A stretch of DNA of 64,000 bases from Syntrophus aciditrophicus SB (GCF_000013405.1 NC_007759.1:248001-312000); one strand, 5' to 3'; numbered from the stretch's first letter, positions 7,619-16,806 are shown. Numbers and translations are program-made. Notes: a model not told the origin generated them from the sequence alone.

Positions 7619-8092
7619 CTCTCCTCCTTCCCTAGATTTTCCTAGTAAATTTATTATTTAGCCATTAATCATGCTCCGGATGTATATAAAAAACCAACAT
7701 GAAAAATAAACATAAAAAGACTGCAATGTTATTATATGTATAATCCTTATGATAAGAGGATAATCATAATTGGTAAGCTAACGTGAATATTAGAAATATT
7801 GCGGATACAGAAGCTGCCGGGAAAGGCTGTTTTTTATTCAGAGACCAGCAGTACCATCAAAAAGACTTTTATATTTCATACCTTCTATCAGGATAATTTC
7901 CGGCAAAATCAACTGGCATCAGTTTTCCGGCAATCGGTGGCGGCAAGGCCTGCTTCGGATTCTCGACTCATATTGTTTTTAACAGGAGCGGAACGCAAGG
8001 CAGGAATGACGGAATGTTCCGTATATGTGAGGGATGAGAGGCGCACTTTTTCAGGGGAAGGTGATTACGATCCCTGCTGTCCATAACAACAA
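7619..8092. other. Leader region of cassette 2; no convincing gene
   Basis: An AT-rich stretch upstream of the minus-strand gamma-like gene. TATAAT reads on the minus strand at 7731-7736 and may be its -10 element. A 95-codon frame at 7799-8086 on plus begins with TTG, has no ribosome site and matches nothing I know, so I do not call it. Confidence 0.4.
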
Positions 8093-8131
8093 AAGCGCTC
8101 CCTGAGCTTGTGGCTCTTCACTGGAGCGCTT
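8093..8131 (-). terminator. Terminator downstream of the cold-shock gene
   Basis: The stem AAGCGCTCC (8093-8101) pairs with GGAGCGCTT (8123-8131). On the minus strand it is followed by a T-rich stretch (TTGTTGTT). It lies 40 nt after the csp stop. Confidence 0.75.
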
Positions 8132-8171
8132 CTTTGTTTCTCGCCAATCTGGGTAATTAGATAGTAGGGCG

Positions 8172-8372
8172 TTATATAGGTTTTACATTAACGGCAGCAG
8201 GTCCCTTCTGACCTGTCTGTACTTCGAAACTGACACGCTGTCCTTCGTACAGGGTTTTAAAACCGCTGCTCTGAATGGCACTGTAATGAACGAACACGTC
8301 ACCGCCCTCATCCTTTTCAATGAAGCCGAATCCTTTTTGTTCATTGAACCATTTTACTTTCCCTTCCGGCAT
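8172..8372 (-). CDS. csp: Cold-shock protein (CspA family)
   Basis: A 66-residue single-stranded nucleic acid-binding protein with one cold-shock (OB-fold) domain. RNP1 is KGFGFIE and RNP2 is DVFVHYSAI, and the N-terminus [12 protein letters not shown] is typical. The start at 8372 gives the usual family length. A longer frame to 8444 would run into the terminator-like leader hairpin and is rejected. It acts as an RNA chaperone and antiterminator in the cytoplasm. It is monocistronic, with its own promoter, a leader hairpin and a downstream terminator. Confidence 0.95.
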   Translation of the reverse strand: MPEGKVKWFNEQKGFGFIEKDEGGDVFVHYSAIQSSGFKTLYEGQRVSFEVQTGQKGPAAVNVKPI

Positions 8373-8430
8373 CGCTTCCCTTTTCCTTTCTTCTCTTAAA
8401 TTTTGTCCGCTGGTTCGGCATCCTGAATGT

Positions 8431-8464
8431 AAAAAAACCGCCAAGACCTAAAAGAGCATGGCGG
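8431..8464 (-). promoter_or_regulatory. Attenuator-like hairpin in the csp leader
   Basis: On the minus strand CCGCCA (8459-8464) and TGGCGG (8438-8443) form a stem followed directly by seven T residues (8431-8437), which is terminator architecture. It lies between the predicted csp promoter and the csp start codon, 59 nt before ATG. A weaker upstream hairpin (GGCTA/TAGCC) overlaps its 5' arm. It could instead end read-through from the upstream kinase gene. Confidence 0.65.
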
Positions 8465-8502
8465 CTAACCTTTGCACTTCAAAATGTCTGTAGCCAACTT
8501 AC

Positions 8503-8532
8503 TGTATACACTGCACAGGAAAAAGCATGCAA
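8503..8532 (-). promoter_or_regulatory. Predicted sigma-70 promoter of csp
   Basis: Minus-strand TTGCAT (8527-8532) and TATACA (8503-8508) are separated by 18 nt. They would start a transcript with a leader of about 125 nt containing the attenuator-like hairpin. Prediction from sequence only. Confidence 0.5.
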
Positions 8533-8665
8533 CTTCCCGCGCGCGTAGTTAAAATTTCTGATATTTTTATTACAAGCATTCGGGAATGTCAAGAGGTATT
8601 TCCGTGATATCCGTCAAAAGAACTTAAGCGCAAACCGGTCTGTCTGCGCTCTTCTGCAGGAAATT

Positions 8666-10351
8666 TTACGCCCCTGAATTTGCAAGGGCCGTCTGGAGCT
8701 GCTTAATGGTAAAGGGTTTTGTCAGCGAGGCGTTAAAGCCATGCTCATCGAAGAATTCGACAATGGGATCGTTCGTATATCCGCTGACGATGATGGCCCG
8801 GACTTCGGGATTGATCTCGCGGAGCTTCTGAAGGGTTTTGAAACCTCCCATGCCTCCGCGGATGGTCAGGTCGAGCATGACCTGGGAGAAAGGTCGGCCT
8901 GCTGATTCGGCCTGGCCGAAGCGGGTGATTGCCTCTTCCCCGTTTCCTGCCAGCTCAACCTCGTAGCCCAGATGAGTAAGAAGCTGACTGGTTATGTTCC
9001 GCACCGCTTCCTCATCATCCATCAGAAGAATCCGTTCCTTCATCGTCTGAAGAGAAGGTCTGCCAGTCGCGACGGTGGCGCTGTCTTCCGGGACGGCCGG
9101 CAGATAAAAACTGAACATAGTTCCTTGTCCGGATTCGGAAGAGAATGTAATGGTTCCACCATGTTTCCTGATGATAGAGTAACAGATGGCCAGACTGAGC
9201 CCGGAGCCTTTTTCGGCCCCTTTTGGTTTTGAGGTGTAGTAGGGCTCGAAGATCCTGGACTGGAATTCCGGCGCGATGCCCTTTCCGTGATCCCGGACGG
9301 AACAGCGCACATACCGTCCTTTTTTCAAACCTGGAGGAAGATCCGATGCCGCACAGAAATTTTCGGCCTCAATGACGATTTCACCCCCGTCGGGCATGGC
9401 TTCCTCGGCATTGCGGAGAAGATGAAGAAATACCTGCTGTATCTGATTCTCATCGATACGGACGGAGTAAAGATTTTTGGGAAGCCTGTACCGGCAGAGC
9501 ACACTGGCGCTTTGCGGGGTAAAAAAGACCATTTTTTGAAGAAATGAAGTCAGGGATGTGATATGCCGCCGCGGTTTGCCCCCGTCTGAAAACGTGATCA
9601 GGCGGTTGGTCAGTTCCCTGGCCTGCAGACAGGATTGTTCAGCGCGGATTAATCTGATGCAGTTCTTTTCCTCGGGATTCAACCCCGCTTTAACCAGGGA
9701 GATGTTGCCGAGGATGGCAGCAATCAGATTGTTGAAATCGTGTGCGAGACCGCCTGCCAGAATGCCGACGGCTTCCAGCTTCTGGGCCCGGAGGAGTTCA
9801 TTCTCCATCCGTTTCCGTTCCGTGATATCCTGACCGAAGGCGATAATTCCATGAGGACGGGTTGCCCTTCCTGGAAGCCTTGTGGCGTTCCAGAGGATGG
9901 TCCGGATGACGCTGTTCCGGACGAGAACTTCTGTTTCGACGTTTCGGCAATCCCTGCCTTTCAGGATGTTCAGGATGGCTTTTCGAGACTTTGTCTGATC
10001 CTTCTTTGGAACAAAAAGATCCACGTAGGATTTTCCGATAATTTGTTCCTTATTGCAGCCAAGCAGCTTTTCCGCGGCTGAACTGCATGCGATGATGCGG
10101 GCATCCGAAGTCAGGATCAGAACAATCGACTGGGTCGTCTCAAAAAATGTCGAGTAGAGGGCATCACTGTTTCTAAGGGCATCTTCCGCCTGCCCATGCT
10201 GGAGGACATCATCCCGGAAATCGCATTCCGGGGAGGTCTCCGGTACTGATTCGGATTTTCCCGCATTCGATAGAGGAAGGTTTTCATCCGGTTCTCTGTG
10301 GTTCAGCAGTCTTCTTTTTCCAGATCCAGCCGCAACACGAAAATCATTCAT
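8666..10351 (-). CDS. Hybrid PAS sensor histidine kinase with receiver domain
   Basis: A 561-residue soluble kinase. The PAS domain covers about 60-178 (FFETTQSIVLIL, FGQDITERKR). The HisKA helix carries the phosphoacceptor in GLAHDFNN (H204). The ATPase domain shows NAEEAMPDGG, DHGKGI and GSGLSLAI. A C-terminal receiver (about 437-561) has MDDEE, phosphoacceptor D494 in MLDLTIRGG, and the KPF lysine. No membrane helix is visible, so it senses a cytoplasmic signal. ATG at 10351 follows GGGAGG. There is no separate response regulator next door. Confidence 0.9.
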   Translation of the reverse strand: MNDFRVAAGSGKRRLLNHREPDENLPLSNAGKSESVPETSPECDFRDDVLQHGQAEDALRNSDALYSTFFETTQSIVLILTSDARIIACSSAAEKLLGCNKEQIIGKSYVDLFVPKKDQTKSRKAILNILKGRDCRNVETEVLVRNSVIRTILWNATRLPGRATRPHGIIAFGQDITERKRMENELLRAQKLEAVGILAGGLAHDFNNLIAAILGNISLVKAGLNPEEKNCIRLIRAEQSCLQARELTNRLITFSDGGKPRRHITSLTSFLQKMVFFTPQSASVLCRYRLPKNLYSVRIDENQIQQVFLHLLRNAEEAMPDGGEIVIEAENFCAASDLPPGLKKGRYVRCSVRDHGKGIAPEFQSRIFEPYYTSKPKGAEKGSGLSLAICYSIIRKHGGTITFSSESGQGTMFSFYLPAVPEDSATVATGRPSLQTMKERILLMDDEEAVRNITSQLLTHLGYEVELAGNGEEAITRFGQAESAGRPFSQVMLDLTIRGGMGGFKTLQKLREINPEVRAIIVSGYTNDPIVEFFDEHGFNASLTKPFTIKQLQTALANSGA

Positions 10352-10640
10352 CCTGTCAAACCTCCCGGTTGCCGGGCATCCGCAGTGTAAGGATTTTTTC
10401 AGTATGAACAGCTACAATAAATTCGAACCACAACTAATTACGGCAGGGGGTATCTGATGTCAAGGGGAAAAATACCAGGGAGTTTTAACGTGCTGAATTT
10501 TGTGGATGAAAGCGTAATATACCGGTGGTGCGCCGACAATTTTATGCTTTACAATTTCAAGGGATATCGATTAAATAGCAGTCTGTCTCAGCCGTTATGC
10601 ATGCTTTTGAGATCAGGATCTTCTCCAGGGGCGCGATTAT
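10352..10640. other. Divergent intergenic region, kinase / trxB
   Basis: This separates the leftward histidine kinase from rightward trxB. TACAAT near 10549-10554 could serve as a -10 element for trxB. A 65-codon frame at 10457-10654 overlaps the trxB start and has no family signal, so I do not call it. Confidence 0.4.
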
Positions 10641-11615
10641 ATGGAAGGAAATGAAAGTTTGAAATTGGTTTACGACATCATTGTGGTCGGCGGCGGTCCT
10701 GCGGGGCTGACCGCGGGACTTTATGCGGCGCGGGGCGGGTTGAAGGCTCTGTTGCTGGAAGGAGAGTCGAGCGTCAGTCAGATCACGGTGACGGATCTGG
10801 TGGAAAATTATCCCGGATTTCCGGAAGGAATCAACGGTTATGATCTGGTGGAGCGTTTCAGGACCCAGGCGGGCCGGTTTGGTCTGAAGATTCTGACTGA
10901 AGACATCCGGGCAATCGATGCCGGGGCGGCGGAACACTGGATCGTTTCGGGAAGGGACTCTGCCTATGAGGCGTTGTCCGTCATTCTCGCGACCGGGGCC
11001 AACTGGCGTCACCTGGGGGTGCCGGGAGAGGCGGCATTTACCGGGAAGGGCGTATCCTACTGTGCCACCTGTGACGGTCCCTTTTACCGGGATAGAGAGG
11101 TCGTCGTAGTGGGCGGCGGAGATACCGCGGTTCAGGAAGCCCTCTTTCTGACCCGATTCGCCCGGAAAGTCACTATCGTACACCGGCGCGACCGCTTGCG
11201 GGCGACCCCCATTCTGCAGGAGCGGGCCTTTGCCCATGAACGGATCGATTTTGCCTGGGATTCCGTAGTCGAGGAGATTCAGGGAGGGGAATTTGTGGAA
11301 GGCGTGAGGATCCGCAATCTGAAAAATCCCGAAAAATCAAGGATTATTCCAGCCGACGGGGCCTTCATCTTTGTGGGATTGACGCCCAATACCGGCTTCG
11401 TCCGGGGGCTGGTAAATTGTGATGAAAACGGCTACATCCTTGCCGATGCCGAAATGAAGACCTCGGTAAAGGGGATATTTGCCTGTGGGGATTGCATTTC
11501 CAAACTGCTGCGGCAGGTCGTTACCGCCTGCGGCGATGCCGCCACGGCGGCCTTTTCGGCTCAACTCCATGTGGAAGCCCTGAAGGGAGAGGATTACGGA
11601 GGAAGAAAGGCCTGA
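10641..11615 (+). CDS. trxB: Thioredoxin reductase
   Basis: A 324-residue flavoprotein that transfers electrons from NADPH through FAD to thioredoxin. The FAD-binding GGGPAGLTAGLYAARGG is at about 16-32. The redox motif YCATCDG (CxxC) is at about 140. The pyridine nucleotide-binding VVVGGGDTAVQEAL follows, and the C-terminal FAD motif is FACGDC. Length is typical. lgt begins 2 nt after its stop, so the two are cotranscribed and probably coupled. The next gene but one is another disulfide-type flavoprotein. Confidence 0.95.
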   Translation: MEGNESLKLVYDIIVVGGGPAGLTAGLYAARGGLKALLLEGESSVSQITVTDLVENYPGFPEGINGYDLVERFRTQAGRFGLKILTEDIRAIDAGAAEHWIVSGRDSAYEALSVILATGANWRHLGVPGEAAFTGKGVSYCATCDGPFYRDREVVVVGGGDTAVQEALFLTRFARKVTIVHRRDRLRATPILQERAFAHERIDFAWDSVVEEIQGGEFVEGVRIRNLKNPEKSRIIPADGAFIFVGLTPNTGFVRGLVNCDENGYILADAEMKTSVKGIFACGDCISKLLRQVVTACGDAATAAFSAQLHVEALKGEDYGGRKA

Positions 11616-11617
11616 AC

Positions 11618-12478
11618 ATGGATGCGTTTTTCCTCTTCTGGCAGCACCTTCCGGAAACCCTCCGGCCGGAACTCTTTTCCATCGGCTCCTTCCAGGTCCG
11701 CTATTACAGCCTGATGTACCTGGCGGCCTTCTGTCTGACCTATGTTCTTGTCATGCACCGGGTAAAAAAGGAAGGCAATTCCTTTTCCGGAGAAACGATA
11801 CAGGATCTTCTGCTCTGGGCCATTCTCGGTTTGGTTGTCGGGGCGCGGCTGGGGTATGTCTTTTTCTATAATTTCAGCTATTATCTGAGCCATCCCCTGG
11901 AAATTCTGCTGCCCTTTGAATTTTCCGGCGGCATCCGGTTTGTGGGCATCAGCGGGATGTCTTATCATGGCGGGGCCATTGGCGCGCTTCTGGCCACGTT
12001 TCTCTTCTGCCGGAAGCGGGGCATTTCCTTCTGGACCATTCTTGAACTCTTTTCGCCCGCCGTGCCCCTGGGCTATACGTTCGGCCGGATCGGCAACTTC
12101 ATCAACGGAGAGCTCTACGGACGGGTGACAACAGTTCCCTGGGGCATGTATTTTCCCCTGGATCCCCTGCATGAGCTTCGTCATCCTTCTCAGCTTTACG
12201 AGGCCTTTTTTGAAGGCATCGTTCTTTTTGCGATTCTCTGGGGCATCCGCAGACGGAGTCCCTTTGACGGTTTTCTCTTCGCTTCCTATCTCTTCGGCTA
12301 CGGTCTGGTCCGATTTTTCATCGAATTTTTCCGGGAGCCGGACGCGCAGTTGGGGCTGATGTGGGGAGGAGTCTTCAGCATGGGGCAGGCTCTCTGCCTT
12401 CTCATGATGGCAGCCGGCGTTCTGGTGTATATTCTTCGCAGGCCGCAGAAGAGCGGATCGCAGGTTGATCCTGTTTAG
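11618..12478 (+). CDS. lgt: Prolipoprotein diacylglyceryl transferase
   Basis: A 286-residue, seven-helix inner-membrane enzyme that attaches diacylglycerol from phosphatidylglycerol to the lipobox cysteine of lipoprotein precursors. It carries GARLGYVFFYN, the SYHGGAIGA region and the signature GRIGNFINGELYGR, then HPSQLYEAFFEG. ATG at 11618 was chosen because it follows the trxB stop and a GGAGG site and gives the normal family length. Confidence 0.95.
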   Translation: MDAFFLFWQHLPETLRPELFSIGSFQVRYYSLMYLAAFCLTYVLVMHRVKKEGNSFSGETIQDLLLWAILGLVVGARLGYVFFYNFSYYLSHPLEILLPFEFSGGIRFVGISGMSYHGGAIGALLATFLFCRKRGISFWTILELFSPAVPLGYTFGRIGNFINGELYGRVTTVPWGMYFPLDPLHELRHPSQLYEAFFEGIVLFAILWGIRRRSPFDGFLFASYLFGYGLVRFFIEFFREPDAQLGLMWGGVFSMGQALCLLMMAAGVLVYILRRPQKSGSQVDPV

Positions 12479-12571
12479 AAGTACATGGACATTGCCCGGT
12501 GGAAATCGGGCGATGAACAGGCCTTTGTTTTCCCCCAGTCGTGCGGAAGACGGAAAGGATGGGTGAAGTAC

Positions 12572-13924
12572 ATGAAAAGACGAGTCGTGATTATCGGCGG
12601 CGGTGCGGGCGGTCCATCAACGGCCGCGGAGGCCGGGCGACGGGATCCTTCGCTGGCCATCACCATGATCGAAAAGGGAGAATATATCTCCTACGCGGCC
12701 TGTCCGATGCCCTATTACATCGGCGATGTGATTAAAGACGAAAAGAAATTGATCGCCCGGACGCCGGAGAAATTCCGGGAAGGAGGCGTAGACGTCCGGA
12801 CCGGCGTGGAGGCGGAGAATGTTGACCTTGCGGCACAGGTGGTTACTCTCGTCGGGGGGGAAGCACTCCCCTTTGACGTTCTTGTGCTGGCAACGGGAAC
12901 CCGTCCGATTCTTCCGGGAATCCCCGGTGAAGATCGAGAGGGAGTTTTTACCCTGAAACAGCTGCCCGACGCCGTGGGGATCAAGCAGTTTATCCGGGAG
13001 AGCCGCTGCCGGACGGCCATCATCGTCGGGGCCGGGTTTATCGGCATGGAAATGTGTGAAGCTTTTCGGGAAGCCGGTGTGGAGACCACGGTGGTCAATC
13101 GGGGAAGCATGCCTGTGCCCCGGTGGGACCCCGAACTGGGGCAACTGGTTGTCAAATCTCTTCTGGACCATCAAATCAGGATGATGGCCGACACGACCAT
13201 CCAGGCCATTGAAAAGGGGGAGACATGCCGGCTCCGGTTGATTACCGATCAGGGCAAGATTGAAGCCGATGTGATCCTGCTGGCTATTGGTGTGCGCCCC
13301 AGTGTCGGGTTGGCCGGCGAAATGGGCCTCGCCCTGGGGAAAACGGGTGCGGTTGCCGTGGATTTTTCTCAGAAAACATCCCATCCGGCGGTTTATGCCG
13401 TGGGGGACTGCTGCGAAGCGTATCACCGGGTCAGCAGAAGGTGGGTCCATATCCCGTTGGGAGACATCGCCAACAAGCAGGGCCGGGTGGCGGGGTGCAA
13501 CATCGGAGGCTTTCCCACGATTTTTCCGGGGATCGTCGGCGCACAGGCCTTCAAACTTTTCGATCTGGAGATCGCCGCGACAGGGCTGGATGAAAGGGAA
13601 GCTCTCGCAGCGGGTTTTCATCCCGTCAGCAACCTTGTATGGGGCGATGTGGTGCCACTTTCCGTGCCGGGAACGACCCGGCTCGGTCTGAAACTCATTG
13701 CTGATGAAGCAACGGGGCTTTTTCTCGGCGCGCAGGCTATTGGTCCTCATGGAGCGGTCAGCCGGATCAATACCCTTTCCGCGGCCCTCTGGTCGGGGCT
13801 TTCTATTGATGAAGTCGCTTATCTTGATCTCGCCTATTCACCCCCTTTCAGCCGCGCCTGGGATCTGATCCACATTGCCGCCCAGGATCTCATGAAGAAA
13901 ATGGTTCGGAGGCCCCCGCGCTGA
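12572..13924 (+). CDS. CoA-disulfide reductase-like NAD(P)/FAD oxidoreductase
   Basis: A 450-residue flavoprotein of the CoA-disulfide reductase/NADH oxidase (Nox) group. The N-terminal FAD motif is VVIIGGGAGGPSTAAEAGRR. The single redox-active cysteine is in SYAACPMPYYIG. The second Rossmann motif is IIVGAGFIGMEMCEA, and the FAD motif is YAVGDCCE. The C-terminal dimerisation domain is complete (AYSPPFSRAWD). It may reduce CoA disulfide, persulfide, polysulfide or oxygen; the sequence alone does not decide. The start at 12572 gives family length; an upstream ATG at 12485 adds a 29-residue non-conserved tail. Confidence 0.88.
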   Translation: MKRRVVIIGGGAGGPSTAAEAGRRDPSLAITMIEKGEYISYAACPMPYYIGDVIKDEKKLIARTPEKFREGGVDVRTGVEAENVDLAAQVVTLVGGEALPFDVLVLATGTRPILPGIPGEDREGVFTLKQLPDAVGIKQFIRESRCRTAIIVGAGFIGMEMCEAFREAGVETTVVNRGSMPVPRWDPELGQLVVKSLLDHQIRMMADTTIQAIEKGETCRLRLITDQGKIEADVILLAIGVRPSVGLAGEMGLALGKTGAVAVDFSQKTSHPAVYAVGDCCEAYHRVSRRWVHIPLGDIANKQGRVAGCNIGGFPTIFPGIVGAQAFKLFDLEIAATGLDEREALAAGFHPVSNLVWGDVVPLSVPGTTRLGLKLIADEATGLFLGAQAIGPHGAVSRINTLSAALWSGLSIDEVAYLDLAYSPPFSRAWDLIHIAAQDLMKKMVRRPPR

Positions 13925-14054
13925 GCGGTCATTTTCTGACGGAAATCAGCCGGTCTGTGCCGTTTTGCGATTGGACAAATATTTCGAGCGCAGCGGGACC
14001 GCAAGAATTCCGCACTTTTTTGCGTGATTTAACGAATGGGGTACCTGGAGTATT

Positions 14055-14996
14055 ATGATTATAAGTACGCTGATTATCATTTTCGGTTTGTGTCTCTTTG
14101 AAGTCATCTGCAGCGTGGATAATGCCATTATCAACGCGACCGTGTTGAAGACCATGTCGGTCAAGTACCGGAAGATCTTCCTGTTCTGGGGAATTCTCTT
14201 CGCTGTGTTTGTTGTCCGGGGCATGCTGCCTTTTGTTATTGTCTGGGCGACGAATCCAGCCTTGTCCCTGGTGGAGGTTTTCAAGGCATGCTTCAGCAGT
14301 TATGGCGGAGCGGCTGAAGCCATGGAAAAATCCAAGCCCCTGCTGCTTCTGGGCGGCGGCGTCTATCTGCTTTATGTCGCCCTGTCCTGGCTGTTTCTGG
14401 AAGAAAAGAAATACGCTTTTCTGGCGGAGCATTTTATTCATCGTCAGGGGGTCTGGTTTTATGCGATTGTCTCGCTGTTGACCACGTTACTCGTTTATGT
14501 TTCTCTCCGTATCGATCCTATTTTAGCTCTGGCGGCCACCATCGGCGTTTCCGCTTTTTTCATTACGGATGGATTTAAAAAGAACGCCGAAGAAAAGGAA
14601 AAGGAACTTCTCACGGGGAATTTGAGCGCCTGGAGTAAAATCCTTTACCTGGAAGTGCTGGATACGTCCTTTTCGATCGACGGCGTCATCGGTGCGTTCG
14701 CTTTTACCATGTCGGTTCCGTTGATCATTCTCGGCAACGGTCTGGGGGCCTTTGTGGTCAGGGAACTGACGATCAAGGGGATCGATGTGATTGCCCGGTA
14801 TGCCTATCTGAAAAACGGCGCCATGTATTCCATCGGCGTTCTGGGTGTTCTGATGATTCTCGAGAGTTTTGGTCAGCATCATCCCTTCTGGCTGGCCCCC
14901 CTTAATACTTTGGTCTTATTGTGTTTCTTTTTGTTTCTTTCCGTGAGAGAATTGAAGAAAGCGAAAAAAATGGGACAGGATTCTTCTGTTTCGTAA
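14055..14996 (+). CDS. TerC/DUF475-family integral membrane protein
   Basis: A 313-residue polytopic membrane protein. The first helix carries the acidic motif LFEVICSVDNAIINA, and a later one has LEVLDTSFSIDGVIGAFA. These paired Glu/Asp motifs are typical of TerC-like (DUF475) proteins, linked to metal-ion handling and tellurite resistance. Several other hydrophobic segments are present. ATG at 14055 follows a GGAG site. The 130 nt upstream showed no yybP-ykoY riboswitch, although TerC genes are often controlled by one. The transported ion is unknown. Confidence 0.85.
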   Translation: MIISTLIIIFGLCLFEVICSVDNAIINATVLKTMSVKYRKIFLFWGILFAVFVVRGMLPFVIVWATNPALSLVEVFKACFSSYGGAAEAMEKSKPLLLLGGGVYLLYVALSWLFLEEKKYAFLAEHFIHRQGVWFYAIVSLLTTLLVYVSLRIDPILALAATIGVSAFFITDGFKKNAEEKEKELLTGNLSAWSKILYLEVLDTSFSIDGVIGAFAFTMSVPLIILGNGLGAFVVRELTIKGIDVIARYAYLKNGAMYSIGVLGVLMILESFGQHHPFWLAPLNTLVLLCFFLFLSVRELKKAKKMGQDSSVS

Positions 14997-15013
14997 TGTT
15001 CAGTTCCGCCTCA

Positions 15014-15034
15014 GGACAGGGAAGTCCCTGTCTG
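15014..15034 (+). terminator. Hairpin after the TerC-like gene
   Basis: GACAGGG (15015-15021) pairs with CCCTGTC (15026-15032), 18 nt after the stop of the TerC-like gene. The trailing sequence is only moderately T-rich, so it may be a weak terminator. Confidence 0.45.
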
Positions 15035-15143
15035 GTTTCCGCGGTTGCTGGAATGGTTTCCGGCGGCCGGATGAAATTTGTTCTTATGGATAAAGTAATG
15101 ATTCGCGGGACCTGACCCGGAATCGGGGATCAAAGGAGAGAAA

Positions 15144-15968
15144 ATGGCGATATTGACGATCACCAAACAGTTCGGGAGCGGTGGCGGTGAGATCGGCAGT
15201 GCTGTGGCAAACCTTCTCGGATATGAATACATCCCCCTGAAGAGGGTGTTTGAAGAAGCGGGACAAGCGGGAAATAGAATCAAGAAACTTGCGGATGAAG
15301 TCAGTAAAAGCGTTCCCGGTCTCTGGGAACGAACCGACTGGTCCTTTCTTGCCTTTGTGGCATTCAGTCAGAGTACCATCCTGAATTACGCGCTCCAGAA
15401 CAACATCGTGGTGATGACCCGGGGCGGCAACATGCTCTTGAAAAGCATCCCCCATGCCCTGAGAATTCTCGTGACGGCTCCCTTTGATGTCAGGGTGCGG
15501 CGGATCATGGAACGGGAAGAGATCAGCGAGGAAATTGCGGTCATGATGGCAAAGAAGGCGGACCGGGAAATGGCAGTGACCATCCAGCAGATTTACGGGA
15601 CGAACTGGATGGATCCCACGGAATATGACCAGGTCATCGATACAAGCAAACAGAACTGGAATGAGATCGCCCGCAGTCTGAAAGATTCTCTTATGGCCAA
15701 GGAAAAGGATTTTACGGCTGAGGCGCAGAAAATACTCAACATGAAAGCCCTGGCGACGTATATAAAGGTCAAAATCATGACCTCTCCCGCGTTCATCACT
15801 CCCACTCTGGAGGTGGAAATGAAGGGTGACATCCTGGTCATCAGCGGGGTGGTGCGCAATCCCGACCAGCACAAGCGGATAGAAGAAGAAGTCAAAAAAC
15901 TGGCTGGGGACAGGTATGTCGAATTCCATATCCATTATCGCGGTTCATGGCCATTCCGCGGCATTTGA
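15144..15968 (+). CDS. Cytidylate kinase-like protein fused to a BON-like domain
   Basis: A 274-residue protein. Residues about 1-195 match the cytidylate kinase-like (AAA_26) group, with the P-loop region ITKQFGSGGGEIGSAVANLL and RGG near 93. A helical link follows. The last 65 residues read like a BON domain (EVEMKGDILVISGVVRNPDQ, then KRIEEEVKKLAG), a fold usually found in periplasmic or membrane-associated proteins. No signal peptide is present. The usual Walker A lysine is not obvious, so activity is uncertain. RBS AAAGGAG. The rRNA methyltransferase follows at once. Confidence 0.75.
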   Translation: MAILTITKQFGSGGGEIGSAVANLLGYEYIPLKRVFEEAGQAGNRIKKLADEVSKSVPGLWERTDWSFLAFVAFSQSTILNYALQNNIVVMTRGGNMLLKSIPHALRILVTAPFDVRVRRIMEREEISEEIAVMMAKKADREMAVTIQQIYGTNWMDPTEYDQVIDTSKQNWNEIARSLKDSLMAKEKDFTAEAQKILNMKALATYIKVKIMTSPAFITPTLEVEMKGDILVISGVVRNPDQHKRIEEEVKKLAGDRYVEFHIHYRGSWPFRGI

Positions 15969-15970
15969 CG

Positions 15971-16765
15971 ATGCAGAATCCCTCCAAAGCGCAACTTCGG
16001 CTCTGGAGCCGTCTGGATAAGGTGAAAACCCGTGAAGAAACAGGACTTTTTCTCGCGGAGGGCTTCAAGGTCGTCCAGGCTCTTCTGGAAAGCCGCTGGG
16101 ACGTTCAGGCACTGCTGATTCTGGAGGAAAAAAAAGATCGGTGGGCGGCCTTCTGTGAGACCCTGCCGGTTTCCCTCCCCCTTTACGGATTGACTCGGAA
16201 GGAGTGGAAAGGGCTGACCCAGGATGTTTCGCCGGAAGGGATTCTGGCCGTGGGCATCACCCCTCCCAGGCTGCAGCTTGCCGACCTGATGGCAAAGGGG
16301 GCCCGTGGGCCGCTGCTGCTGCTCCATGAAATCAACAATCCGGGAAATCTGGGGACTCTCGTGCGCACAGCCTTGTGGTTTGGCTTTGCGGGTGTGGTTC
16401 TGAGTCAGGGATCCGTGGATCCCTTGAATCCCAAAGTGATTCGGGCGGCCATGGGGAGCATCTTTCACGTGCCCTTTCTGTTCGGGGCGGATCTGTCGAA
16501 AGTGCTGCCTCGAGTCAAAGAGAACTTCCATGTGGTGGGAAGTTCGGTTCGAACGGGAACACTTCCCCATGCCTGCGGAGAGAAAACGGCCCTGCTCCTG
16601 GGGAGCGAAAGCCATGGCCTGCCGGAGACTCTGCTGAAATTGACCGATGAGCAGTGGCACATTCCCCGGCGGGGCGTCGGCGAATCGCTCAGCCTTCCTC
16701 AGGCTGCGGCTATTCTTATGTACGAATGCGTCCGGAGCGCGCCTTCCCGGGCGGCAAGGCCATGA
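15971..16765 (+). CDS. TrmH/SpoU-family RNA 2'-O-methyltransferase
   Basis: A 264-residue SPOUT methyltransferase. The N-terminal substrate-binding domain contains EETGLFLAEGFKVVQAL. The knotted catalytic domain shows motif 1 LHEINNPGNLGTLVRTA, motif 2 LLLGSESHGLPE and motif 3 ESLSLPQAAAILMYE. It probably methylates a ribose in 23S rRNA or tRNA using S-adenosylmethionine. ATG at 15971 lies 2 nt after the upstream stop. ATG 15947 in the same frame is an alternative. Neither has a good ribosome site, which suggests coupling. Confidence 0.9.
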   Translation: MQNPSKAQLRLWSRLDKVKTREETGLFLAEGFKVVQALLESRWDVQALLILEEKKDRWAAFCETLPVSLPLYGLTRKEWKGLTQDVSPEGILAVGITPPRLQLADLMAKGARGPLLLLHEINNPGNLGTLVRTALWFGFAGVVLSQGSVDPLNPKVIRAAMGSIFHVPFLFGADLSKVLPRVKENFHVVGSSVRTGTLPHACGEKTALLLGSESHGLPETLLKLTDEQWHIPRRGVGESLSLPQAAAILMYECVRSAPSRAARP

Positions 16766-16806
16766 CCCCGATTTCAAAAGAAAAAAATCAGAAAGAACAG
16801 GAAGCT

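Noticed and set aside
7799-8086. 95-codon frame on plus between cassette 2 and csp
   Set aside because: TTG start, no ribosome site, unusual composition and no recognisable family.
13925-14054. Manganese (yybP-ykoY) riboswitch before the TerC-like gene
   Set aside because: The conserved core sequences were not found in the 130-nt gap.
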